The notes under the pieces are model-generated. The model was not told the origin of the DNA and searched no databases. It worked only from the letters and a program-made list of their open reading frames with translations. From positions 31,653 to 95,652 of the forward strand of contig VZRG01002550.1 in NCBI GenBank assembly GCA_013397435.1: 64,000 nt of DNA, in the 5' to 3' direction. The number at the start of each line of letters is the position of its first letter. Position 1 is the first letter of the stretch. The translations under genes and the position numbers were made by a program. Source of the DNA: Erythrocercus mccallii (Eukaryota; Chordata; Aves; Passeriformes; Dicruridae). This document shows, one piece after another, positions 27,123 to 40,390 of the stretch.

Positions 27123-30100
27123 GAAGGAAGGGGACCTGTTTGATTTCAGAGGTTTAAAAACTCTGAATGCAAACATCAAGTAATTTCACTGAACTTTTAA
27201 CTTAAAGGGGATAACACCAAAAATATCCAGTCTGCCTTTCACCCTAAAGCACCGCCTTCCTTTGCACCTGGGGATCAGACGTATAAATGGAGCCTCCTCT
27301 TCATCATATTTTGGGGAATGTAGCTTAGAAAGTTTACGAGGACAGGCATGCCAGCCACATGTCACTGTGCATGTGTCTGGCCTCCTTTGCCAGTGCTGCC
27401 AAGCAACCCAGCCACGGGGAAGGCAGTGCCTGCCCTCAGCTGAACTCAGCCATGCTGTGGTACAGGGAGGCGAAGCTGTGAGAGCTTTTGGAATCATTTT
27501 TTCTGCTGAAGCAGAAGATGAACTCAAGGTCAGTGCTCCAAGGAGTAGGAGGACAGGGGACTTAGGCACGGCTGTTACACAGCTGGGATGTTAGTAAAAG
27601 CAGTTAAAGGAGAACATTTCTGAGAGTGGGTTTATTCACTGATGTTTTCTTGCTGGCTGAACCATTATTACAGAGGACATGCCATATAATGCATTCCTGC
27701 TCTGTTTTCTGGCCTCCAGAGGGGGGAGTGGTGTTTTGGTTTTGTGAGTTTTTAATTTCCTCCTATCCCCACCCCACTCAAAATATTAATTAGGAAACTG
27801 ACAACTTGAATTCACCTAGTCTTACTCAACAAAGCAACAAATTGTGTTTGCTGGAAGCAATTCTGTGCAAATCAACAACCATTAGATAACTGAGGGGTCT
27901 CATTTACTCCAACAAAAATCTGTTGCTTTGCCCCTGTTGTATGACAAGCTGCAGATGGGCCAGGGAATGTGTGTTCAGATGGATAGAATTATGGTGGGTT
28001 TACATTCAGAGCAGCAGAGAGCTGAGGCTGAACACTACAAATAAAAACTGACCCATCTGGTGGGAGCAGATTGCATCAGAATCTGCTCCTTACTTCTCTT
28101 GCAAAAACTCCACACAATAGACAACAGTCACACTCAGAGGAACAAGCTTTGTGCTACCAGTTCTGGGAGTGGACAGATCTTGGTTTCTTGCAAGAAACCA
28201 AGGCCTAAAGTATCTCTACCTCAAGTTTGAAAAGGTTGGAAATTACAGTTTGAGTCTCCTATTGCAACTCTGGTTTTGATTCTTTCCTTCATCTCTTCAC
28301 CTTGTTTCTTAGATCTGAAGCCATAGATGCCTACGCATGCCCATAGCTTGGAAAGCTCCTGCCAGGGAGCAGGGCAGTGACCCAAATCTCTGCCACACAT
28401 GCCAGCACTCAGCATGAGGCACAAACAAAATGATAACCCCAGTCTCACTGAACATGCTGGTCTCAGACCATCATACCATCACCAGCTACTGCCAGGATCA
28501 GGGGATCAGTGTTTCAGCTTTCCCACTTCTAAAAGAGCCAGTTGCTGGCATGGTCTGTCTCTTCCTCAGAATGTGCCAGTGGCACATAGGCTCCATTGAA
28601 AGACCATACTTCATCATATAAAGCCTAAATTTTTCTTCCCTAATTTCAATCTGTTGCTCCCAGCATGTTGCTCATTATGGAAATGAAGCCTCCTTCTTCT
28701 TGGAAATTACTCCCTTCAGAAACTTGAAGATTTTAATGTTCTCACAGAAAATGAGTTTAATTTTTACACTTTTTTAAATGGCCCAAGCCAAGTTCACCTC
28801 AGCTGGGAAAGAATATGAGCCAAGGAAAGCCTTTCTCTTGACTTCTACTTTTTAGAGTGAAAATTTAATCAGAGAAGTGGTACTTTCAGCCCTTATACCT
28901 TTACAGGCTTGTGTAAAGCAATGGACAAATATTTCATTTAGAACAACCTAATTTTTCTTGCTGAAGCAGCTGACTCTCCATGGGAATACATCTCTTACAG
29001 TTTCTCAGAAAGATGGACAGGAGCATTCTCTGTCAGAAGTTACCAAGAGCTCATTATTAGTGTTGAGCTAAATAACAGCAGTGTCCCCTGGTCTTGCAGT
29101 GCTATAGGACTGAGTCAAAAAAAACCATTACCACTCACTGAATCAAAAGAATCATTTTAGAGTAATTTTTTGGATAGCTATTTGTCTGGGGATGTCTAGC
29201 AGTGCTTTCCTTTAGCTGTCGACAAAACAGCCAGAGTTGAAAACACTATGAACTGTAAATAAAACAGAATAGCACCACTACTTGCTTTGAAACCGCTTCT
29301 TTTTCCTGCCCCAGCAGAGATGTGCATAACCTGACTGAACATACCCATTTGTTCAGTAAGGCTGCTGGCTGTTTCCACCCCTCCAGACAAAGAGCTGATT
29401 ATTTCCTCTCATGTTAACGACTATTCCTATAGGCAGGTAGGCTGCCATCTCTCTCTCTCATCACTACCTTTCCCTTTCACAAAAAGAAAGGTCCCTCCCT
29501 GTGGCACTGAGGGGAACACAGAGCCCTTTGCACTGTCTGCAATACTTGCCTGGCAAAAAAAGGCCAGGGCTTTTACTGCTCTGAATACCCCCTCCTGAGA
29601 CCCACTATGTTGTCAATTCTTTTACCCAGCCCCAATACCATCCCCTTTGTGAAGGCCTAAAAGGCAAATCCATCCTTGGTGTAACACTGCTGCCTTCAGT
29701 ATAGTAGAGCTGAATTTGGACCAAGCTTTGGTTTGATTTGCTTTAAAAGCTTCTTTGCCCATGTGTATAATTATTACAGGCAGATTCCTTCTTTCCCAAT
29801 ACTAAACCTCATCTCTCTACCTGCTATTTCATCTTAACACAGTCGTCTGAGTTATAGACATGCCTACATGAAGCAGATCAATAGATGCTCTCCCATCCCT
29901 GCCAGTAATAATTCTTTATCAGATATGTCTTTGCCACTTGCCTTTTTAATGTTTTTTTGTAGGAGGTAAGGGGGCTGGAAAGTATTTTTGTTAATTTGGT
30001 GTCTTTGTTTATGATAGATGGAAAGCTTGCCAACAACGCACCAAATGCTCTCTAATTAAAGTCAGTTCAGTGGCTCTGATTAGATGAATTGTGACTGACT

Positions 30101-32714
30101 TCTAAACCCTTCACATCTCAGCCATAAATCCCTCCTGCTCCCCAGTCACCTGCAGTGATGACTAACGCCAGGTTCCCCTAGTTACACTGGAAAAGGGAAA
30201 GTTGCTTGGGGATTAGACAAAGTCTGCTGCCTCCAGCTTATTTTCAGGATTTCAGGCCCATGAAAAGAATTAAATATTATGAAAGAAACCATATTAACTA
30301 CATTTGCTCCTATCTTTTCATTCCTGGCTGTGTTAAGTGCTGTACACAGCTCATTTTATTTTCAGTTGATATTAACTGCCATTTCCTGACATGCTCTCTT
30401 CCATTCATTTCCTGATTCATTTGTCATTATCATTCACACGTGAAGACTTCCACTGCAGTAGCCAGCATCCCTTTAAAAAAAAAAAAAATCACAACAGCAA
30501 CAACTTTGGGGTCCATTCTTCTCTCTTTCACCATAAGTATGTCAGCACATCTGTGGATTTTTTCTCCTGACTTACATCAGCAAAAAACGACCAAAAGGTT
30601 CCCTCCTGTCCAGTGCTGGGCATCCCCAGTTCTAAGGCATGAAAGTCAATAGCTCTCAAGCACAGATTGTTGTTAGAGATAAAATTAGGTAGGCATGACA
30701 AACAGCTTAAGCCTTCCCCACGTCTTCAAGTGCAGTTTACAAGATGAAGAAACTGCAATACTAATAAGCTTATCTTTTATTATAAACACAAAGCCCAGTT
30801 CCATTGTGAGGTAAAGGAATAGTCATGCATCCTCATCTTATTTCCAGATCTAGGGGAATTGCCACCTCAACCCCACATGTCCTCTGTAAATGGCTCCATG
30901 GCACAGCTAGCTCATTATACACAACTACATTTCCTGAAGCTGGCTGGCTTGAAAAAGCAAGGCCACAAAAATTAAGAAACTTCTCATGGAATTTACACAG
31001 CAGGTTTTTTTATAGCAGTTTTCCCAGGGAATTCCCATTCCTGTTATCCACCTCTCTGCTCTACTATCTGCATCTACAAAGGTAAAGAAATTGCAGTCTT
31101 TCACACGGCAGAGATAATTTGTTTGCCTATGAAATATGTCAACAGTTCTCCACCTCAGCTAGAGAAATTCTCAGAAGCTAAGAACTCATTAAACACTGGA
31201 TATAATTAACTCTTTGCACATTCTAAATAGGGCTTGTTAACAGAAAATGTTCCTTAAGAAAGCACAAGGAACAATCTCTTACCTAGAGAGGTTACACAGA
31301 AAGAGTTGGGCTACAGACAGCCTTAAGCATCTGATCATCACTTAAGACAAAAGGCTTACTAGATTTCTCTCTGTTTTAATTAGATTTATCTTTTTTCATT
31401 GTGAAAATAGGGTTAAGGACAATTTGTTCTTTACAGGTTTTTTTTCAAGTTAGAATGGTCTTAGATACCAGACCGCAGAATTTGGTTTGTCTTTTTGCAT
31501 CTGCTCTATGACAGATTATTCTAATCACAAACTCCTCTTCATAAAGAAAAAGGAAAGACATCTCTGCAGTCTATATTTCATTTTTGTCCCCGGTACCAAG
31601 AATAGTGTCTCCTATAGGAACCTATAAGCAATATGAGGTATTCTGGACATAAGCCATCGTAAACACTAGCTAGAGTGCTGTGAGTCCCAGGTGCAGCCAG
31701 CAGCAGCTCTGCCGTGTGCCTGCCCCTGACAGCACCCAGCTGCCACGCCGCAGTTCAGGTGGCCAGTGCAGCTGGAGCGGGGCCAGCCCGGCAGCACACC
31801 CACCCCAGCTGGTTTTGAGCTGCTGGGGAATTCTGTCACGGCACGAGTGTCAAACACAGCTGCTGCTGCCGCCAAACCGCTGCCCATCCACACTGCATAA
31901 ACATCCCCACCAGTTTTGGCAACCCTCAAACTACAGCAGGACCTCTCTATCCCCTATGGAGAAAGAGATGCTGCATTATGAGGGAGATTATGTCAAATCA
32001 GTATCCAACATCACAATGGAGCATCTTTGCCATAGATAGCTTGTTGAGTATTAGTTTGTGGTGTGCTCCAGGTTTTTAGAATTCAAAATTGTATCTTCAG
32101 ACAACAGCCAAATCACACTTTTTTGCAATTTAAAAGCTGAAATGTTTGACAAGAACCTTATAAAGGATTAAAAATAAAAAATAATAAAGAATAACCATGC
32201 ACACACCCCAAATGTTGATTTATACTTTTTGTTAACAGCATGTAATATGGATTTGCTGCTCTCTTAGTGAAGGGAAAGGGAGGGAAGGTATGAATAAAAG
32301 CAGAAGAATCCTATTCTGTCTTCAATACCTGCTGGAGAAAATTATTGGATCCAACTGAGCATTTGGTCCAGCTGAAATCTGTAGACAGATTGACAAAATG
32401 ATTATTAATCTTCCTTGAAAATGCAGCAAATAATCATTTGGGGGAGGGGAGAAGAGCAGGAGGAAGAAGTAAAACACTGCAACCATTTTAGCTCCTCACC
32501 CATGGTTTTCATCCCTTTAACTGCAAATTGTACCAAATGCCAAATCAATTGTTCCATGACCTTGCACTAAGTGAAAGGGTAAAACAAGAATCTCTCAAAG
32601 TGATAAAGGTAGGCTATCACAGCTTGCAAAAATAGTAATCAATAAACTTCCCATTTAACAGCCCTCCCTCTAACCAGATTGGGATTGAATGCACTCTGCC
32701 CACACTATTCATTT

Positions 32715-32758
32715 GGGGAAAAAAAAGAAAAAGAAAAAAAAGAAAAAAAGGAGAAAAA
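32715..32758. repeat. A/G-rich simple repeat (GAAAAA)n-like
   Basis: A purine-only run of A5-A8 blocks interrupted by single G residues. It yields artificial lysine/glutamate-rich short frames and has no coding meaning. Confidence 0.9.
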
Positions 32759-33365
32759 CCACCACCACAGCACAAAAACAGATACCACATTTTGGCTAGG
32801 TAATGCATATAGGACACCAACTAATCCTTTTATGATTCCAAATCATATATTAACAATATGCACCTTATTAAGCCACAGAAGTTACAGACTAAGAACTTAT
32901 GAACACCATTATTCTCCCAGCAGCAGCAGCATAATCCATTCTAATTCTGTGCTCCTTTCTCCTAAGTATCCCAAGTCTTATTTGCTTTTAATCTTCATCT
33001 GCACTGAAAGGTCAGGAAAGACCATTCTCAGTTCTGCCTATGTGCCTTTATTTCCTGTCTATAACTAAGAATTAAAACTCTGTGAGGTTCATTTATTTGA
33101 TTTTTGCCATTTCATGGTTACTCTTCACTTCCCACTCATGTCCTCTTTTTTTAAGCTGTAGCATATTGCTGGGACTCTCCCAACAGCTTCCTTATAGTGG
33201 TACATAAATACACTCAAATTGCACGTGAATTATTTTAAAAGCTGTCTGGGCATTTCTGGTGTTTACAACACTTGGTATAACAAGATTCAGTCCCTGACTG
33301 GGTCCTCTGGGCCTTCCCACACACACTTGATGGGCACATACCCATAACATTAGATTGACAACTGT

Positions 33366-33440
33366 TAGTGTCTCTGTTTTACAAAGGGGAGAAACTTATG
33401 GCACAGAGGAACAGGACCATTTGTAGCAGAAGCAGTTCCC
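33366..33440 (+). mobile_element. Possible ancient SINE-core relic
   Basis: The block 'TTTTACAAAGGGGAGAAACT' followed by TGGCACAGAGGAACAGGACC resembles the 'ttttacagatgaggaaactgaggcacagag' core of MIR-type and other ancient amniote repeats. The similarity covers only about 45 bases with several mismatches, so it is suggestive at best. Confidence 0.22.
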
Positions 33441-34642
33441 AGAGGTTTACTTTTTGGTGCCAAGACATTTTCAGTTTCCTAATCCCTCTTGCCCACTATG
33501 TTTCAACATTCCAGTTTCCCCATTTTCCTCTCCATGCTCCATTCCTCCCCTTTCAATCTTGAGCACATCACAGTGAACACCAGCAGCCTTCCTGACTTTT
33601 CTCTCCTTTTTTGCTTGTGGGCACGTTTCCTGTTACACACATCCAGAGCGCCTGTGATAACCTCACGTGCAGCACTGACTCTGCTGCCCTGTCTGCACAT
33701 ACCCCAGGGCAGCTCCTCTGCCTATTGCCCACAGTTTCTCTCTGCATCCCGGTGGGCACCCAATGCAGCCGCAGTCTCATGTGGTCTCTGATCAAGCCTG
33801 AAACCTCTTCCCAGGCTGCTCTCTTTTGCTTCCTTAGTTATTGACCTCCAGCTGCCCTGGTGCTTCAGGCAGGTCTCTCACAGTGCCTTCATCGTGGCAG
33901 TGTTACATGCTGAAGTTGTTCAGCCAGGCTGTTATTTGAATGAGCTCAGAATTTCTAAAATAACATTTTTTGTTACAGCTGTAGGCTTGGCCTTATGCAC
34001 TACTGCATCCAATGCTTTGCTCCTCTTCCCTGAGCAGCTGCCATTCCCTCCATCACATCCCTTGCTGCACTCAGTAAGTGCCTCTCATCATCAGGAATGG
34101 GAAGTGGGACTTAATTCCCAAACAGTTTCCCTCAGTTGCTGCTCTCCTGGAGCAAAGCACAGCAGTTCATGCTCCCTGGGTGTTGGCCAGGGAGGCAAAA
34201 ACCTGGAGAGACAAGCAGAGCAGCACAAAAAATTCCCTGTCTGGTGCATTACCCTTGTTTTAATCTACTATGCTGTTTATTATCCAGAATATTAAACTCA
34301 GGTTGTGCTTCTCTGCAGTCAAGAGAAATTTAGACTGTGAAGGTGGATCTTTTTTTGGGAGTAAGCCAAGCAAGGAGTGCCAGGCCACTTGTTCTACTGC
34401 TCTAATTTGTTGACATGTATGTATACACTTGGGGAAGACCAGGCTTGGCAATAGCGATTTGCAGCTAATAACTTACAAATGCAGAAATGCTCTGAATAAC
34501 AGCTCAGTTTGCATCATCGGCATGGCTGCTTCTCCAGCTCTGGTGTTGTCCTGCTCTTTTAAAATTCCTCTTAGCCTTCTGAAACATTTACATACTTGGA
34601 GTCAGATTCTCATGGACTTTCATAAACAAACTCTAGTACTAT

Positions 34643-34857
34643 TGTAACTGTCTCTTCCTGTTGACATTCCTCCTAGTAGGAGGAAACACTGATGGATTGT
34701 AGCTTTGACCAGCATGGTTGAAGAGGTTGAACCCCATCATCCAATCTGGTCTCATTCCTAAAACTGTATAAATACTGAAGTGAAAATTAAATCTTGGTCT
34801 TTTTCACTTGGACATCTGCGCTGTGTCTGTGTCATTCTGTGTGTTGGTAGTGCAACA
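34643..34857 (+). mobile_element. Second LTR candidate, plus orientation
   Basis: The segment begins TGTAACTG and ends GTGCAACA. Near its 3' third it has a TATA-like GTATAAATAC at about 34765-34774, and about 12 bases later an ATTAAA poly(A)-type signal. It then has a CTGTGTC-containing U5-like tail. Start, TATA context and end resemble the minus-strand element at 10694, which would begin TGTAACAG, contain CTATAAATAC and end CTGCAACA if its short form is correct. I cannot find a clean target-site duplication. No retroviral coding sequence is adjacent, so if real it is a solo LTR. Its TATA box and poly(A) signal could have been co-opted, but nothing here shows that. Confidence 0.35.
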
Positions 34858-37800
34858 CTCTGGTGCTTCCAAACACCACGTGCAGCTCCAGGAAGCCCCA
34901 CAGGCCTCATGGACAAGGTCTGTTTTTTCCAAGGCCTGAGCTTGTCTTGTGACATGAAATAACAGAGTACATAAATCTGAGCTATGTCCCCTCACAAACA
35001 CTGGGCACATGGAAAGCACCATTTGCCTCCCATCAAATAACAAGTCATGATGAAGCATTTTCTCTCTATTTCCAAACTCAAAGACATGAAGTTCCAAGGG
35101 AACAAAAATATTCATCGCCCCATGTCAAATTCAGCACACGTTTTAAAAAAATGCAGATGAGGATTGTTGAAGATGTTTAAATACCTAACTTTTTATATTT
35201 TCAGATGAGGTTCTCTGGAGAAATACCAAGATGTGTTCAACTAGGTTGAAATTATATTTCTATGAATTTTTTCAGAGAACAGGGTTTATGGTGGTGAAAT
35301 AATCCAAAACCCTACTTTGTTTCTAGGGAAAAAGAACAGAATCAGTTGACACCAAAATAAGTATTTACTTTTTTCCCCATTTTATCGAAAAGTACATACA
35401 CAAAGTTTGAGTATAAAAGCTGAATTGAAAGACAAACCCAAAACTATTTAAACAAACTCCAGCTTTTGAGCAGCTCTTTCTAACATCAGTCCATAAGCTA
35501 CTCTGCACTCTTTAAATCCAACAAACTCTTCAATAACCATAGAATTCCTAGGCAGGCAAATATTTTTGCAAAACCTGAGCCCAAAAGAGCAGCAGCTTAA
35601 ACCTCTTCATGCTTGAATCATCCTGTAAATGTACAGATGCATTTGAAAAAACTAAATTCACTGCTGGAACAATGGGACAAAGTTGCACTGGACAGCTTGG
35701 GAGCCTACATAAAAATCTCTCCACTTCCTGTGGACAAGCACTACCTCTCCAATCTCTATTCCATGTAACCCAAAAACCTTTTGAAAAGGTGTGATTGTTC
35801 CTCTGTCTTCAAATGTATACAGCAGTCAATTTTATTTCTTCCAGACTGTTTGATGAGGCCACTAGAGCATTTAAAAATGCAGTTTCATTCCCAAGAAAAT
35901 ATTGTATATTTGAGTTTGGATAATGCCTCAGCAAACACAAAGGGAAACAAGTGTGTTTCCAGCGGAAGAAACCTTACATCTACACAGCTGGATACCTATG
36001 GCACATCACTTATAACAGTCAGCCATGCTGCTCCTAGAGCTGCTTTTCACATACACTACAGGGTTAGATATATAGGACTTTTCTTGTTTTTTCCACTGTT
36101 TTGACAGTCATTCTGAAGCATTATCTAAATTTAAAGGGCTGTTTTGCAAGTCAGCCACTTTGAAATCAGATCTAAGATCAACAAAGCTGAGTCCTTGAAG
36201 GCACATTTTTCCGGCTGACACACAAATACACCTTCTTTCTTCGGTCACTAATTAGAGCCATGTTGAACTTTAAGTCTGGCTCTGCTATATGCTCACAGAA
36301 GCTTCAAAAAGGCAGGTAAAAGCACAAAATTATTCTCTCTGAACCTCTGGCTAAATTGCTATTCCTCCCCTCCCCATCTGCTGGGAGTGCACTCAGTTCT
36401 TTTTGCTACAGATTACCCTATTTTTTTGTGGCACCTCACATATCACTACTTTCACATACTTGAGCACTTCATTGAAAATAAATAGAAATTGCAGTCATAC
36501 CCTGAAAGAGTTAAAGGCGGCCATAATAAAGGAACCCTATTTAAAAAACTTAGGCTCAGAGACAGTTTGGGCATACACCACACTCTCCAGCTTTTCTGAG
36601 GTGACTGCAGTTCACCAAAAGTGACCATCACACACTACATTGGTATCACAGGACACACAGAAGGGCAGGTCACAGACAGCTTCCTCAACTATTTTTACTC
36701 TGCATCAGCGTGTACCCATCTTTAAGATGATGCAAGCTGATGTCAAAACTGTAAGATACCCTACTAAGCAGCTGGAAAATGTTAGGCACAGCTTGTCCCT
36801 AGAAATCAGCTTATTGCCATTGGAAGACTGCACAGCAAGGATAATGTTGCACAGTCTTTGTGTTTCTCTGTTTCAGGGTGAATAAATATGTACATACTAC
36901 ATAAATCAAGTTATATATACAGTTTATCTGCAATGCAGTCAAGAACTGTGTCTGCAGTACACAAGAAAACACTCATACTAGCTTCGGGCTAGACAGCTCT
37001 TATCCATATCAGTAAGACTGCAGATCCCTGGGATCCGCCAGGGCCTGCACAAGCCCATTCAGGATCCCAAGTTTGCTCTCAATAGCTCAGACCATGCTTC
37101 AAAAGCATGGCTGATTTCAAAAGGGAGCTTTACCACAGCTGCTGCTCTTGAGTCTTTACCAGGATCAATTCTACCCTGGATTGAATTAAAGGTATGCTCC
37201 TACTAATCCCTTAAAATCTGCATCTTGCTTTTCCTCAGAGAAGCTGACCCTGGACACGTTGTCACAACTCCTCACATGATGCTACTACCACAGTTGATCC
37301 CTTGAACTGAAGAAACAGTTTAATAATTGTGCCTGAAAAATACTGGAAGACCTCTACATTCCTGTTCCTTATGAACATATGGTCTAGCAGGATGATGTAC
37401 ATTCCTGCAGAACTGCTCAAAAAGCTCCCATACATGCTGGTATTAGGGATAAAGCTACTGAAGAACATCCCCCGAAAGCACACTGCCTCATATGACTGGC
37501 TACTCACTGAGGAGAAATTCTTGAATAGTATGCATAATTGAAAGCCAGGCTTTGCAATTAAAAAGCAAAGCAAACAGGAGAATTGCCTTGTGTCTAACTA
37601 CTTTTTCTGCAACAGCCTTTAGCAACTTCTGTCTCCGTGAATTTATCACAAAATAAATTTACAAGCAGACAGAAGAATTAACATACAGAGCTATTGTGAG
37701 ATACACTGATTCCCTTGAATAAAATGTAATAGATGGAAAATGAAATTTTTGCCATACTATACAGGAGGGAGACCATTTGCAGGATGGACAAGATATTTGG

Positions 37801-40194
37801 TGTATGGTCAACAGCCTTTTCATCACATCATACATAATTCCAGGATCCTACACACTGCTTTACTGTCTGAGCCAGTAGCATCACTGCACAGACCAGAGAC
37901 AATCACTACTGACCAGAGATGACACTGCTCCTGTTTCCCAGGTCCTGACACCAGCATTAAGATTTCAAGTCTAATCGTTAAAGTGCGATCCCTAAAGTGT
38001 TCCAGCTTTTCAGAGAATGCACCAATTTACATTCAACCTTCTCAGACATCATACAGCAAGCTTCATATCGAAAAGGCCATGATTTTAAAGAATGCCATCA
38101 AAGCAATGTACACCTTACATAATTCTTTAGAAGCAAATCTCTCGTTTTAATATTAGTTCCTACTGGTGATAGAAGTGTCACGCTCTCAGTCATTCTCACT
38201 GTTCACCCCTTCTCTTAATTCCATTATTATTTTGACCTCCTAACTGATAATTTCTGATAATTCTCCTATCAAGATCAAAAACCTGAAACAGTCAAGCACA
38301 TTTTGACACTGTCTTTAGGCTGTGCTGAAGATTTATTTGCAAAAGCAAACCCAAAACTTCTTTCAGGGAATTATTTTATAAAGTAGCTTCATCATCATCT
38401 TCTGTTGTGTTCAAACAGCTATTTCAGTAAAATTTTGTTTCATGTCTTACAAAAGCTCTCAGTAAATCATGCTAAATTGAAATAATAGCTAAGTTAATAG
38501 AAGCCTTGAAGTCATGGAAAGAGAAGATGAGAATTGTGCATGTGACAACTTCAACTATGCTAGGACCCAGACAGTAACAGAAGTCTTGTCCCTCAATGCT
38601 CTAATTAAAAATACTAAAGAATACAACCAAGAAAACACTTATAACTCAACATGTTCAGTTTCACCCAATTTGATGATGATATCTGTGGGATGCAGAATTC
38701 ATTTCTCTATTTAAACATATTTCACAAATAATGAAATTCCAGAGATCCATGAATACAGACAAGGACCAGTTATGAGAAGTTCAACAACTACAGGAGTTTC
38801 TCTTCAGGTTTACTGCTGCAACCATTTCATTATCCTCAGCAACACCAAAAGCTGGAACTTTTAATAAAGGAAGAAAATGAGACTTCTCACTTCTGCTGGC
38901 AAACCCAACAGCAACCTTACCGAATTATTCTGGCCTGAGATGGTCAGACTTTCCATGAATAAAAGGATGCAGCTTACAATAGAGCACAATGCTCAGTGAT
39001 GAAAAGCAGTATGTGAAGAATAAGTTACCAGAAATTAGGGCCAAACATATCTTTAGGTGACTTCAAGACAAGAAGTCATTTTAATTTGAATTAAATCATT
39101 TTAATATCACTGAATACAAAATCAGCCCTAGAAGATAAAAGGGCTTTGTTCAGGGCAACATTAATGCAGAGTATCTCTCTTCCTTCAAGGAAAGAGAAAA
39201 CCTATATAGTTTTTTATAAATTATGTTGTCTGCTTCAGTTCTTGTGGATTTTCACAGCATACATTGGTTTTGATGTTTTTTGGGCTTGTTGTCATTTTCC
39301 TCTTAACCATTTTCTCCTCCCTGGTGCATAATTAAGCATTTCCCTCAAACTATGTTGTACATTACATTTTTACTTGAGTCATTCTTAGCTATAAAACAGG
39401 AATGAATCTGGGATTGTACAAACAGCTTATTTACATTTTGCCATCTTCAGAAGAGACACAGCCTGGAGGAGGCCACTGTATTGCTCATAATGCTTTTCTC
39501 AGAGCTCATCTAAAGGGCTCAGAAAGCTGTGGCCTCCACAAAAGAATTCACAGGGATGCTGTGGTGTGGGTAGAGAAAGGAAGAAAAATCAGATTAACTT
39601 CTGATGATAAACTAAGAAATGGTGCGTGTGACAGAGCATGGGCTTGTGAACTACTTGTTCTACAGCAGAATTACAATAAGTACATCCAATTTTGCAAAAA
39701 ACAGAGGGACAAAAAGGAAAATTCTGAGAAACAAAGTCAGTTTTCCGTGGTATATTTGATGTTTGGCAAGCAAACAATCCCAAGACAGCCTCTACAAAAC
39801 AGCCAATTCCTCCTGCTGCATCTTTACTACAAGAAAAACATTTCTATGGCCTGTTCTTCCCAAAGTCCCAAAAGTATCTGTTAGCAGGTCAAATTATTCT
39901 TTCAGGGAGAGGACAAGAAAAAAAGCCACTTCCTCTGTTATGAATTACTAATTAGCTCCAACTTGGGGGGTGGGGATTAGCATAGTTTGGCAATGCAGAA
40001 ACCATTCTGACAAAATATTCATTGAGGCAAGCTGTGCAAATGCTGCTGCCAGCCCACAGACAATGGCTCCATTGTTCTGCAGAGTGTTGATTTGGGAGCA
40101 ACCTCAGAGGATCCAGCAAGGAATAAAAGGTAACATTTTTGCAAATTCAGCTCACTTTCTCTGCTATAAGGGTGGCTTTTCTTTTTAGGAAAAG

Positions 40195-40390
40195 ATGTTG
40201 AGCTGTGCTTAGTGCCTAGGCTCTGTTATTGTAGGCAATTATTGCTCTGCCAATTTAGTGTATGCTAATTTCAATCTAACGACCTAATTCAATTAGATAA
40301 AGCAAAGAAACATGCCCTTGATCGTGTTTAAAAAGACTTGAATGAAGAATGAAGGTGAGAAACATGTGATGCCGTTACAGAATTAAGTAC
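40195..40390. promoter_or_regulatory. Possible conserved non-coding element
   Basis: A dense cluster of homeodomain- and POU-like cores: GGCAATTATTGC (near-palindrome), TATGCTAATTTC, CTAATTCAATTAG and AGATAAAGCAAAG (GATA/TCF-like). Isolated CpGs occur in otherwise depleted surroundings (AACGACC, GATCGTG, GCCGTT). This texture is typical of vertebrate developmental enhancers. The call is an inference from motifs, not from alignment. Confidence 0.28.

Larger units (their letters stand above)
14880..34642. other. Non-coding region with scattered GC-richer patches
   Basis: No gene was recognised. Moderately GC-rich patches lie at about 19240-19610, 21000-21380, 26400-26650, 27240-27600 and 31680-31930. 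Each is open in several frames on both strands, as expected for stop-poor GC-rich DNA, and none has CpG-island density. Weak exon-like segments at 22675 and 23175 (+) have good acceptors but no identifiable product. A POU-like block (ATGCATTTGCATGA) sits at 22105-22118, and an element-like AT-rich stretch with TAATTAAA at 30010-30180. The rest is ordinary AT-rich sequence. Confidence 0.65.

Noticed and set aside
39402..39884. 160-codon open frame on the plus strand
   Set aside because: Composition looks like translated non-coding DNA, no family resemblance, and neighbouring frames are also open in parts.
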